NCBI GenBank assembly: GCA_030142905.1
Contig: JASJOG010000207.1
Span: forward strand, 62,001-126,000
Length of the DNA: 64,000 bases
Direction of reading: 5' to 3'
From: Heliopora coerulea
Lineage: Eukaryota > Cnidaria > Anthozoa > Scleralcyonacea > Helioporidae
The position numbers were made by a program, and so were the translations under genes. Of the stretch, positions 9,715-20,167 are shown piece after piece (within the stretch, counting starts at the first letter, position 1; each line of letters begins with the position of its first letter). The notes below the pieces were generated by a model that was given only the letters and a program-made list of their open reading frames with translations, did no database searches and had not been told where the DNA came from.

Positions 9715-10690
9715 GTGTCACTTTGCTTCATTTTACATCAATTCACTTTCACTTCACTTTCACTTTACTTCACTTTACTTCACTTCACTTTACTTCACTT
9801 TCCTTTACTTCACTTTCTTGCACTTTACTTAACTTTACTTCACTTAACTTTACTTCACTTCACTTTCACTTTACTTAACTTTACTTCACTTCACTTTCAC
9901 TTCACTTTCACTTCACTTCACCTCATTTCACTTTACTTCACTTCACTTCACTTTACTTTACTTAACTTCATCTCACTTCACTTTACGTTGCTTTACTTCA
10001 CTTCACTTTACTTTACTTAACTTCATCTCACTTCACTTTACTTTGCTTTACTTCACTTCACTTCACTTGACCTCACTTTACTTCACTTCACTTCACTTCA
10101 CTTTATTTCACCTCACCTCACTTTACTGTATTCACTTTACTTCATTTCACTTCACTTTCACTTCACTTTACTTCACTTCACCTCACTTCACTTTACTTCA
10201 CTTTCACTTCACTTTCACTTCGCTTTACCTCACTTTACTTCACTTCACTTTACTTCACTTCACTTTACTTCACTTCACTTTACTTCACTTCACTTTACTT
10301 CACTTCACTTTACTTCACTTCACTTTACTTCACCTCATTTCACTTTACTTCACTTCACTTCACTTTACTTCACTTCCCCTCACTTCACTTTACTTCACCT
10401 CACTTTACATTCACTTCACTTCACCTCACTTCACTTCACTTCACATTACCTCACTTTACCTCACTTCCTTTCACTTTACTTTCTTTTATTCATTTCACTT
10501 CACCTCACCCCTCCGCAGTTCACTTTCCGTTACCTTAAGTCACGTCACTTCATCTTCACCTTTACCTTCACTGCACTTTACCTCACCTCACTTCACTTCA
10601 CACCTTTTCATTTTTTATATGTTTCACTTCATTTCATATGATTTCACTTTACTTCAACCTCATTTGACTTCAAAGTTCACTTTACCTTAG
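9715..10690. repeat. CTTCACTTTA satellite
   Basis: Almost 1 kb is built of the words TTCACTTTAC, CTTCACTTCA and CCTCACTT. Translation gives only periodic FTLLHFTSL peptides. It sits between the Tigger element and a DZANK1 exon. The polypyrimidine run ends at the acceptor AG of that exon (10715-10716). Confidence 0.85.
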
Positions 10691-10716
10691 TTCACCCTCC
10701 TTTTTTAATTTTTTAG

Positions 10717-10783
10717 GAACTGCCTTCAGGAGTCTCTGCTCCACCTTTGCCCAAAGATGACGTCTCTCTCATCACTTGTTCTA
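10717..10783 (+). pseudogene. DZANK1: DZANK1 zinc-ribbon exon, 5' part, cut by Tc1
   Basis: After acceptor TTTTTTAG it reads ELPSGVSAPPLPKDDVSLIT then CS, the linker and first CxxC half of a zinc ribbon, and stops at the TA (10782-10783) where a Tc1 transposon starts. With the transposon and one TA removed, this part and 12162-12217 form a 123-nt exon (41 codons, phase 0 to 0). Confidence 0.8.
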
Positions 10784-12159
10784 CACTGAAGGTCAAAAAG
10801 AATCGATCATGTTAAGATTTATGTTACTTTCTGCTTACATAGGCGGACAGGAAGTACATCGTATACCAACAGCCTTCAGGGTTATAGTCATGAATGTTTT
10901 GGATAGATTGAGATGTGTTCCATGGCTTTTGTAGAGATATTAAAGTATTTTATAGCATACGCTAAATAAATTTCAAGTCTTACAAGAAAGGGTTGTTGGG
11001 CCGTCACAAGTTGGAAGATACGAAATAATGGGTCCAAAGAGAAGAATCAGTTTGCAAGGTCGAGGGAAAGTGCTGGCATTATCCGAAGAAGGCTACACAC
11101 AACGTGAAATTGCTGCTCGTGTGAATTGTACTCAAAGCAGTGTCAGTGAAATCCTCAAGAAGAAGAGACTCACTGGTAGTGTGAAAGATGCCAAGATCCC
11201 TGGACGGAAACGAAAGACATCTGACAGGCTCATGGTAAGGAAAAGCAAGTCAAATCGCTACAAGACTGCACTGCAAATAAAAGCTGAGATGCTAATTGAA
11301 CATGGTTTAAATATCTCGGTTTCCACTACCCAAAGAAGGATTAGAGAGGCTGGTCTAAAGGGCTGCAAGCTGAGAAAGAAGCCTAGGCTTACTGCTCGCC
11401 ATAAGAAGTGTCGATTACACTTTGCACAAGCACACTAAGATTGGACGGCTGAACAGTGGTCCCAAGTTATTTTCAGCGATGAATCAAGATTTTTTCTTCA
11501 TAGGAGTGATGGGCGTGTGTATGTGAGAAGAATGACTGGCGAAGAACTAAAGGAAAGCTGCATTCAGACAACTGTCAAAGATGGTGGTGGTGGCATCATG
11601 GTATGGGGCTGCATCAATGCAAGAGGTGTTGGCTGTCTTTCCAAGATAGATGGAAAGCTCAATGGGGAACGATACCTTGATCTCCTAGAAAATTCGCTTA
11701 TTCCAACCGCACACATGCTGACCATACCAGATGGTTAGATATTCCAGCATGACAATGCAAGTTGTCACACCTCCCGCCTTGTCAAAGGATGATTTCAGGA
11801 AGAGGGCGTAACTTTTATGGAATGGCCAGCACGGTCACCCGATCTCAACCCTATTGAGAATCTATGGGACCAAATTAAGACAATGGTCCAAGAGCAAAAC
11901 CCTACCAATGTCACAGAACTTTGGAGTGCTATAAAAGCTGCATGGCAAAGCTTTCCATTGGATAAGCTAATTATTGTAATAAATAGCATGCCTCGAAGGT
12001 GTAAAGCAGTGATGAAAGTTCGTGGAGGAGCCACTAAATATTAAGATTTGTTTTCTGTTTGTTTTCGGTGTAATTACTTGTCATGATAAAATTTGTTACA
12101 ACGTTTATAGCGTCACCATCTTCATCTTCTGTGTGATCGATTCTTTTTGACCACCAGTG
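10784..12159 (+). mobile_element. Tc1-type transposon inserted in a coding exon
   Basis: The left end begins CACTGAAGGTCAAAAAGAAT; the right end is the reverse complement of CACTGGTGGTCAAAAAGAAT. The 26-bp termini differ at two positions. TA flanks both ends (10782-10783 and 12160-12161). The length is 1376 bp. The TA duplication lies inside a DZANK1 zinc-ribbon codon series, so the insertion point and the original exon can be read exactly. Confidence 0.92.
11028..12044 (+). pseudogene. Tc1 transposase with three in-frame stops
   Basis: From ATG (MGPKRRISLQGRGKVLALSE) the frame shows paired HTH motifs (YTQREIAARVNCTQSSVSEI; VSTTQRRIREAGLKG), a basic region and the DD34E triad: FSDESRFF, FQHDNASCHTS and SPDLNPIENLWD, with 34 positions between the second Asp and the Glu. 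Stops interrupt it at 11436 (TAA), 11736 (TAG) and 11790 (TGA). There is no frameshift. The normal length and intact termini suggest fairly recent decay; the ends could still be moved by a transposase supplied elsewhere. Confidence 0.9.
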
Positions 12160-12217
12160 TAGGTGTTTTCGTGTTAATTACGGTGAAGCCAGATTTTGTG
12201 ACTGATGCGGTTCCAAG
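12160..12217 (+). pseudogene. DZANK1: DZANK1 zinc-ribbon exon, 3' part, with TGA for Trp
   Basis: After the TA duplication the sequence resumes the exon. The joined reading is TCSRCFRVNYGEARFCD-stop-CGSK, that is CxxC...CxxC with TGA at the position usually Trp in FCxWCG. The donor is AAG|GTCAGC. The TGA is independent of the Tc1 insertion. Confidence 0.75.
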
Positions 12218-12239
12218 GTCAGCTCAGACGAGAATATGA

Positions 12240-12405
12240 TTTCCTTCCTTCCTTTCCTTCCTTTTCTTCATTTCCTTCCTATCTTTCCTTTCCTTTCTTT
12301 CCTTCCTTCCTTTCCTTCCTTCCTTTCCTTCCTTCTTTTCCTTCTACCTTCCTTCCTTCCTTCTTTTCTTTCTTTCCTTCTTTCCTTCCTTTCTACTGCC
12401 CTCTT
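12240..12405. repeat. CCTT polypyrimidine microsatellite
   Basis: A (TTCC/CTTT)n tract lies just inside the intron after the Tc1-split exon. Apparent reading frames across it are repeat translation. Confidence 0.8.
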
Positions 12406-12829
12406 ACCTACCTTCGGTCGATCCATATGCACGTCTTCGTGACGCACCTTCCATCAATCTTTCCTTCCACTCTAAAACCAAATTTCAGTATCGCCTTGGA
12501 AAACGTCTTAACCATGGTGAATGGATATAGAAGACAGTTCAGGAAAGAACGCACAGAGAGAAAGTAGATACTAAAAAGAAGCACTGTGCATTTCGGCAGA
12601 CCACTGTTTAGGCGCAAACGTCTGCTAACTTTTAGGAATGAGTTATCAGCTTGTATTTATACCTGATGTAAAGGCAATGATGTCATCCCATGTAGGAGGG
12701 ATTAAACATCAAAATAACGCCAAATTAAAAACAAATTTTTTTTCTCGGCATAGATCCGGATCGTTAAACTTAATACATATGGATTCCATAATCCTTAGAA
12801 AGAATGCTGAGCGGCACTTTGCCAGGATG

Positions 12830-14020
12830 CTAAAAATTTGGAGTCTGAATAGGTATTGGCACAACATCTGTTTGACAACAAGTGTCGACCGATTGCGAGT
12901 CACAATTAATCGTTTGAGCAGAGGTACATTGCCTTTTCGGTTGATTTCTTAATGGTACGGTCTTGTTTCGTATAACACTTGGCACATGTTGCTTGATCCT
13001 TTCACTCAACCGTTGAGTTGTTCTACCTACATAGCGAGAACCACACTCGCATTTAAAATCATAAACTACGCAATTTGAAGAGAAAGCAGACAGAGAATCT
13101 TTAGGTGTAGGTGGTAGGATTGTCCTAATAGAAAAAATGCAGCGGAGTTTTGTTGCGAAAAGTGTCTTCTCCGTGGAGTTTTTGACAGTCTTTTCAAAAT
13201 AATTTTTGAGATATCTCCTAACCAAGGTAGTTTCAAATAAACCGAGCACTTTTGTTGACCGATAAATTTTCCCCCGTTCTTATTGTTATAGTCAAAGAGC
13301 TTATCAAGTAGTCGCCCTGGATAGCCATTCGATAAGAAGATGGATTTTAAATTAACCAGATCCTTTTCTAGGAACTTTTCTGAGGAGATCTTTTGCGTTC
13401 GGTTAATGAGACATTTTATTAAAGATATCTTTTGTCGTTTGGGGCTGAAGGAATCATAGCGTGTGTAAAGTCCAGTAAAAGTAGTTTTATGATAAATGCT
13501 CATTAAAAAGCCATTTTCTTCTTTGTGAACCAATACATCTAAAAACGGCAATTTCCTTTGATTTTCAAACTCACATGAAAACTTCAGAAAGGGATGAATG
13601 CTGTTCAAAGAATTTAAGAAGGAGCGTGCTCGTTCTTCAGTAATGAAAAGAGAAAAAGTATCATCAACATATCGCTTGTACCATTCAGGTAAATCTTGAG
13701 AGCAAGATTCATTGAAGAAGATTGTTTCATGATAACCGACAAAGATGTTCGCGAGCACCGGACCTAGTGGAGAGCCCATCGCTACGCCGTCCACCTGCTT
13801 GAACATAGTTTTACCAAAACTAAATTCATCTCCTTTCGTAGCCGTGATAATTAATTCATAAAACGCATCTTTGGAAAGTGGTGGTGGTTTCATGTCCGAA
13901 TGGTAAAGAGTATCTATTCAGATCTGTATAGTTTCATCGAGAGGAATATTTGTAAACAGGCTGACTATGTCGAAAGAGCACATAATAAGATCACCGGTGT
14001 TTAGTTTCAGATGTTCTACT
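12830..14020 (-). pseudogene. Penelope-like element: reverse transcriptase and GIY-YIG endonuclease, frameshifted
   Basis: On the minus strand the order is: SFDIVSLFTNIPLDETIQI-stop (about 13920-13975), KPPPLSKDAFYELI, the palm motifs DGVAMGSPLGPVLANIF and WYKRYVDDTFSLF, LPFLDVLV, and VYLKLPWLGDISK. A frameshift near 13190 leads to KLRCIFSIRTILPP and then the endonuclease start CVVYDFKCECGSRYVGRTTQ. This is the RT plus GIY-YIG layout of canonical Penelope-like elements. An upstream segment to about 14300 may also belong. The frame after the GIY-YIG start ends quickly, so the endonuclease is truncated. Confidence 0.85.
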
Positions 14021-14299
14021 TATACTATGCTCATTGATCGTCTCGGAGGAATTTTCAAACTGTTTACTTCGAACAGTGTTTTAATCGACTACAAACCGAA
14101 AATCAACTTTAAATTTTCGTATGTCTTCCTTAGGCACAATAAACTTGATGTACGTTACCCGCTGCCAGTAGTTCTGCGGTAAACATCTCGATTTTTGTAT
14201 CACCACGCGACGATCGTTCGCCCAAGAAAAACGGACTTTGATACTTGGCATTAATAAGATAATTGTACTTTTCCAGCTCGACATCATGCTGCAGCCGAT

Positions 14300-15190
14300 C
14301 TCGTTAAGGATCGAAGTCGCACGCGAGAGTTTTTGCCCGTGGTTAAACTCAAACGTTTGCTCGATATTACATGGAGCTCAGTTCTTAAGGTTTTGTTTCC
14401 TCTCTCTTTCGACTGACTGACGGATGGAGTTCTAGGGACACTGGTTGAAAAGGAGAAAGTACCTCGAGTGTGACAGTCGCCGTAAACGTTTGTCAACGTC
14501 TGTCCTCAAATTTGATTGTTGTATCACCATGTATCATACTTATAGATACATCACCATGTATCACACCTACAGATACCGGTCTTGGGACGCGGATATTTAC
14601 AGGTTTAGAAACAGAGGCGAACTGGGGAAGGGGACAGCGGGTTCAATTGTCCCTGGCCAATTAAAATTTTTTTTTATAAATATAGAAGTAATGTAAAATA
14701 TCGCAAAGGGCATTGCAATCTTATCCCCCTGATTATTGTCATGCCGTCATTGGCATCTATTTCGATACTTTTCAAGTTGGCAATGAAGGAAGGGGGGCAT
14801 AAGTTAAGGTTGGCCTTAGATGTGTAGTGAGCTCACTACGGGATTGTGTAGAACCTGTGTTGTGAGTAATTTCTTCATGCTAAAGCTGACAGAATATCGT
14901 GAACCCTCAGTTGGACATCTGTGTGCTTTTCGTTTGAACAATAAACACTGTCTCGAGGTATCAGTCGTAATTAACTGCTGTGTTTCTTTTGAAATGCACA
15001 TCGGAAGTATTATGGACATTTAATGAAAAACAACGGTTAGAATAGGCGGTTCCCCTTATTACGTCAGCTAAATACAACTACCAGAATACTTTGCCGTTTT
15101 TATAACTTTCATGGAAATATTGAATTCCCAAAGCGAATGGAAAAACAATTACTCCGGTTAAACCATTCATAATGTTTATATTGTTTATTT
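14300..15190. other. Intron sequence, no feature recognised
   Basis: There are short direct repeats of TATCACCATGTATCA near 14525-14575, and nothing else I can name. The last zinc-ribbon exon of DZANK1 would be expected between 12218 and 15193, and I could not find it. Confidence 0.45.
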
Positions 15191-15192
15191 AG

Positions 15193-15406
15193 AAACTTAG
15201 TTCGAACAAACTGACAGCATGGGACCCTGTTGATGTTCCTCGTATGTCTGTCGACACCGTGCATCAGTCCACTCAAACTGGAGGGTTATTTTACCTTTCC
15301 AATCCGGCAATTGGTCAGCAACAGAAACTTGTAGAAGAAGAAAGAGCCCGAATTAAGAACCTGAGTGACAGAAGACCAACCTTGGCTGCTGTGAGCCCTG
15401 GGAGAC
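15193..15406 (+). CDS. DZANK1: DZANK1 exon: STQTGGLFY linker
   Basis: The acceptor is TTATTTAG. The exon reads KLSSNKLTAWDPVDVPRMSV, then DTVHQSTQTGGLFYLSNPAI, KLVEEERARIKNLSD and RRPTLAAVSPGR. The donor is AGAC|GTAGGG, leaving phase 1. The motifs HQSTQTGGLFY and LAAVSPGR are characteristic of the family. Without splicing the frame would stop at 15433. The next exon (16978 or 20065) starts with the two bases needed to complete the codon. Confidence 0.8.
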
Positions 15407-15570
15407 GTAGGGAACATGAGACAATTTTTGAGTGAATAGAAAGTGTGTGCTGTGCTTAGTTGATGCAGTTGAAAAGTAGGAAACAAGGTTATGAAAAGTT
15501 GGTTTAGCCTCCTCTCCTCTCTTTTCTCTGAGCTTGTACTGTAAGTTAGTTAGGTGGATGTCTAACTTAC

Positions 15571-15620
15571 CTTTAATAGTGTTAGCTTTCACAATGATGT
15601 GAAAGCTAACGCTATTGAAG
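15571..15620. repeat. Short hairpin at the border of the tandem duplication
   Basis: Arms CTTTAATAGTGTTAGCTTTCAC and GTGAAAGCTAACGCTATTGAAG (22 bp, two G/T-type mismatches) flank a 6-base loop. The right arm is the first base-pairs of a partial copy of the duplicated unit (15597-15847). Confidence 0.6.
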
Positions 15621-15816
15621 GCTCTAGAACGCTAGCAAAATTTACTCATCCGCTATCAAAATAAAACAAGAGTTTGAATAACACATGCATCTTGTTAGTC
15701 AACTTGCTGTTGTGTGCAGGGTTCAAAGCGTTATCTTTCCTTTGAGTTTAACGGGCACTCTCTTTAGTTGGACAGAACTCTGGTGGTCTATCAAAAATTG
15801 CGTTTTTATGCATTAG

Positions 15817-15846
15817 GATATTGGAGACAGCGGATGAATCATATCT
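15817..15846 (+). pseudogene. DZANK1: Truncated third copy of the DZANK1 YWRQQM exon
   Basis: After the same acceptor context (TTATGCATTAG) it reads YWRQRMNHI and then breaks where the 3087-bp unit begins. It has no donor, so it is non-functional. Confidence 0.75.
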
Positions 15847-16977
15847 AACGTCAGATATAGGTTAGGTTGAGTGTTATGGTTAGGGTGCGAAATTTCTTAC
15901 CCGTCACGCTTGGTTAAGCTTTTAAGTATGGGTTTAGGTTAGTTTTCTTTGCCGTTTTTAACTGAGTTATCATTGGCTTTGACTCGTAGGAAGTTGGTGT
16001 TTACCTTAACTCGTATCTATTTCGTTTTGCTTCTTGTTTTTCATCGCTTCGTACAAAAGTAGCACTAATGTTGCAGCACATTTTATGATATGAAATTTTT
16101 CATATAATTCCTACATGACCAGGCGTGGTATTGAATCTGCAGAGTCTTTTTTTTAGATAAGCTTTCAGTTTGGAATCCGATTTGTCATCGTGATTTGGGT
16201 GATCGTATGTATGAGATGTGCGTCAGATATACGTTAGGTTTAGCGTTAGGGTGCGAAATTTCTTACCCGTCACGCTTGGTCAATTTTTTTCGCAGTGGTC
16301 ACTTACCTCGCTCCACACCGGGTTTAATATTCCAGGTTATACACTGACACAGCTCAAAAAGTACACGTGTTTTGTCTCACACTGTCATACCCACAACTTG
16401 AACAGTTGTTCTGATCCGACGCCATTTTGAAAATGATATTAGTGGGGTCCACAAAGCTTAAACGTCGCATTATTGGATAGAAAAATAAATTTTATAAATT
16501 TCTGCATTTTACCAGACTATATTTTATGCGACGTCTCAATCAACGTCGAATTTTCGTGAAATCATGAGGCAGAGCTGGTCGCATAATTCGACACGTCAAA
16601 TAAAATCAGTTCAGACGTCGCATTTCTATCAAATAAAATATAGTCGAATAAAATGGGACGGTGGTAGGGCCAACCAGTTGTAACGTTTAACGATCAGGAC
16701 AAGCTTTTTCCGTCCAGTACCTCTGAATATGACACTTTTCGTGCTGACAGAGATCGTCTTTGAAAGCTAACACCATTAAAGACTTCAGAACGCTAGCAAA
16801 ATTGACTCATCCGCTATCAAAATAAAACAAGAGTTTGAATAACACATGCATCTTGTTAGTCAACTTGCTGTTGTGTGGAGAGTTCAAAGGATTATCTTTT
16901 CTTTGAGTTTAACGGGCACTCTCTTTAGCTGGACAGAACTCTGGTGGTCTATCAAAAATTGCGTTTTTATGTCTTAG

Positions 16978-17080
16978 GATATTGGAGACAGCAGATGAAT
17001 CATATCTGTTCACATTTGAGAGCACATGGTCAGAATAATGCAGACTTCAGGGCCATGGTAGGAGTACCCGGGATTGGCAA
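16978..17080 (+). CDS. DZANK1: DZANK1 YWRQQM exon, copy 1
   Basis: The acceptor is TTTATGTCTTAG. The exon reads YWRQQMNHICSHLRAHGQNN then ADFRAMVGVPGIG, followed by AA|GTTAGG as the nearest donor. Length is 103 nt: it starts in phase 1 (matches 15406) and ends in phase 2. The expected partner exon at 38927 starts in phase 0, so the junction is off by one base. Because 103 is not a multiple of 3, copies 1 and 2 could not both be used in one mRNA without a frameshift. Confidence 0.8.
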
Positions 17081-20064
17081 GTTAGGGGAGCATCTAAAGT
17101 GTTCTTATGGGCTATTTCTGAGTTTTAAACCTGGTAAAATTATATCGATTTTATGCTAGGAGACATTTATATAAATGGCTCCTCAGGTGACATCCTCAGA
17201 GGATCAAGGTAAGAAAACCTACACAGCGGGAAGATGATTGCAGCAATAACCGTGATGCGAGCGCAAAATACTTGATCCTTCCAGGGAATGTTTTAATTGC
17301 CATAGTTTATTACCCTTGGTTTGCAGGATGCTCCATTGACTTGTAAAATCGTCTGGCGTTGTCCAAAGCTCAATAAGAGAAGACCGATCGTGCCAAGGAA
17401 GAGATTAGTGAGTTTTTCCGACCGTTCAGCAACGAATGACCGATTCGTCTCGTACATCTGCTGAATACAGCAACCGGGATGCCTGTCGAAATCTTGTTTG
17501 TAATGTTAATCTGGGCAATTGTCTGTCCACTCCAAAAATCGCAAAGTATTCTGGTAGTTGTATTCAGCTGACGTACAAAGTGGAACTGGCTTTTAGCACG
17601 CTTAATTTTGTGCACGGACCGAAAAACGAATTAAATCGTATTCGCATCTTATTTACCGAGTGTGAGTTCTGTACAACAAAAATATCGAACCGATGTTTTT
17701 AAGTACAGACCGAGACAAACCCAGGTAGTCCAGGTTCGTAAATCAATAAGAGCTTCCCGTGCGCCCCAAGAACAAATTCTCGCGACGTAAAACCAATCCG
17801 AGCTTACCACTTGCGCCAAGAACAAACTCTGGCATCAAGCGGCACAGTCATGTCACAGCCGTGTTTACATAGCCAGATATAAGCACAGTAACTGACCAAA
17901 TTTTGTGTGCGTAACAGGAAGTTTATATTATAATCATTAATGCTTTGATCTTTTGACGACTGCTGTCAGCAGTAGGCACACAATTGAAGCCCGTAACATT
18001 TCAATAGACTTGTGATGAAATATCGATTTATTAAGACATCAAAAATACACAGTTTCTAAGCACTTTCTCGTGGAAATGTTGTGGAACAACCAAAAAGTTA
18101 CCAACGTTTTGCAAAGTTCAGAAAATAATATAGTATTGACGTTTGTGGAAGTGTTGTGTTCAGTCAGAAATAACCACCAAGCCATCAGTTAGTTGATGAG
18201 TTACCGTCAGATGTACAAGGGAACGTGTTGTTGATGGTTTGATAATAACCATGCGAAGTTATCTTCATCAGCTACAGCTCCTTGTCTCCCACTGAGCTCA
18301 CAACCAGCATCAAAATAACGATCGATGTGTGGAGGATAACAACCTACGTGATATTGCAACTACCTGGCTGTACGTTGAGCGCATTTATGACTGCAAATGT
18401 CTCCATAATCTGTTTTCATACAAATACCATCTTGAATGAATTTTATGATGAAAGTTAGCTCTGAATTAATCAGCGTAATTAACGTCGTGAGTTTGGAAGC
18501 TGCACTCTACTCTATTACTCTTCTGATTGTGCGCATGAGCAGAGGATGCGTCGTAAGGGATGTGCATCAGATATAGGTTAGGTTTAGCGTTAGGGTTAGT
18601 GTGCGAAATTTCTTACCCGTCACGCTTGGTGTAGCTTTTAGTATGGCTTTTGGTTGGTTTTCTTATCCAGTTTTAAATGAATTATCATTGGCTTTGACTC
18701 GTCGGAAGTTGCTGTTTACCTTAACTCGTATCTATTTCGTTTTGCTTCATGTTTTTCATCGCCTTCTACAAAAGTAGCATTAGTGTTGCAGCACATTTTA
18801 TGATATGGAATTTTTCATATAATTCGTACGTGACCAGGCGTGGTATTGAATCTGCGGAATCTGTTTTTTAGATAAGCTTTAAGTTTGGAATCCGATTTGT
18901 GATTTTGATCTGGGTGATCGTATGTATGAGATGTGCGTCAGATATAGGTTAGGTTGAGTGTTATGGTTAAGGTGCGAAATTTCTTACCCGTCACGCTTGG
19001 TTAAGCTTTTAAGTATGGGTTTAGGTTAGTTTTCTTTGCCGTTTTTAACTGAGTTATCATTGGCTTTGACTCGTAGGAAGTTGGTGTTTACCTTAACTCG
19101 TATCTATTTCGTTTTGCTTCTTGTTTTTCATCGCTTCGTACAAAAGTAGCACTAATGTTGCAGCACATTTTATGATATGAAATTTTTCATATAATTCCTA
19201 CATGACCAGGCGTGGTATTGAATCTGCAGAGTCTTTTTTTTAGATAAGCTTTCAGTTTGGAATCCGATTTGTCATCGTGATTTGGGTGATCGTATGTATG
19301 AGATGTGCGTCAGATATACGTTAGGTTTAGCGTTAGGGTGCGAAATTTCTTACCCGTCACGCTTGGTCAATTTTTTTCGCAGTGGTCACTTACCTCGCTC
19401 CACACCGGGTTTAATATTCCAGGTTATACACTGACACAGCTCAAAAAGTACACGTGTTTTGTCTCACACTGTCATACCCACAACTTGAACAGTTGTTCTG
19501 ATCCGACGCCATTTTGAAAATGATATTAGTGGGGTCCACAAAGCTTAAACGTCGCATTATTGGATAGAAAAATAAATTTTATAAATTTCTGCATTTTACC
19601 AGACTATATTTTATGCGACGTCTCAATCAACGTCGAATTTTCGTGAAATCATGAGGCAGAGCTGGTCGCATAATTCGACACGTCAAATAAAATCAGTTCA
19701 GACGTCGCATTTCTATCAAATAAAATATAGTCGAATAAAATGGGACGGTGGTAGGGCCAACCAGTTGTAACGTTTAACGATCAGGACAAGCTTTTTCCGT
19801 CCAGTACCTCTGAATATGACACTTTTCGTGCTGACAGAGATCGTCTTTGAAAGCTAACACCATTAAAGACTTCAGAACGCTAGCAAAATTGACTCATCCG
19901 CTATCAAAATAAAACAAGAGTTTGAATAACACATGCATCTTGTTAGTCAACTTGCTGTTGTGTGGAGAGTTCAAAGGATTATCTTTTCTTTGAGTTTAAC
20001 GGGCACTCTCTTTAGCTGGACAGAACTCTGGTGGTCTATCAAAAATTGCGTTTTTATGTCTTAG

Positions 20065-20167
20065 GATATTGGAGACAGCAGATGAATCATATCTGTTCAC
20101 ATTTGAGAGCACATGGTCAGAATAATGCAGACTTCAGGGCCATGGTAGGAGTACCCGGGATTGGCAA
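20065..20167 (+). CDS. DZANK1: DZANK1 YWRQQM exon, copy 2
   Basis: This is the same exon 3087 bp further on, with the same acceptor, coding sequence and donor. Identical coding sequence in both copies points to a recent duplication or to homogenisation. Confidence 0.8.

Noticed and set aside
9715..10690. Open frames of 101 and 215 codons
   Set aside because: They are translations of the CTTCA satellite without any domain.
12205..12567. Phe/Ser/Leu-rich open frames
   Set aside because: They run through a CCTT microsatellite.
12560..12700. GTCTGCCGAAATGCACAGTG near the end of the first PLE as a hammerhead
   Set aside because: A GCAGAC/GTCTGC stem precedes GAAA, but no CUGANGA box abuts the stem, so the core is not complete enough to call.
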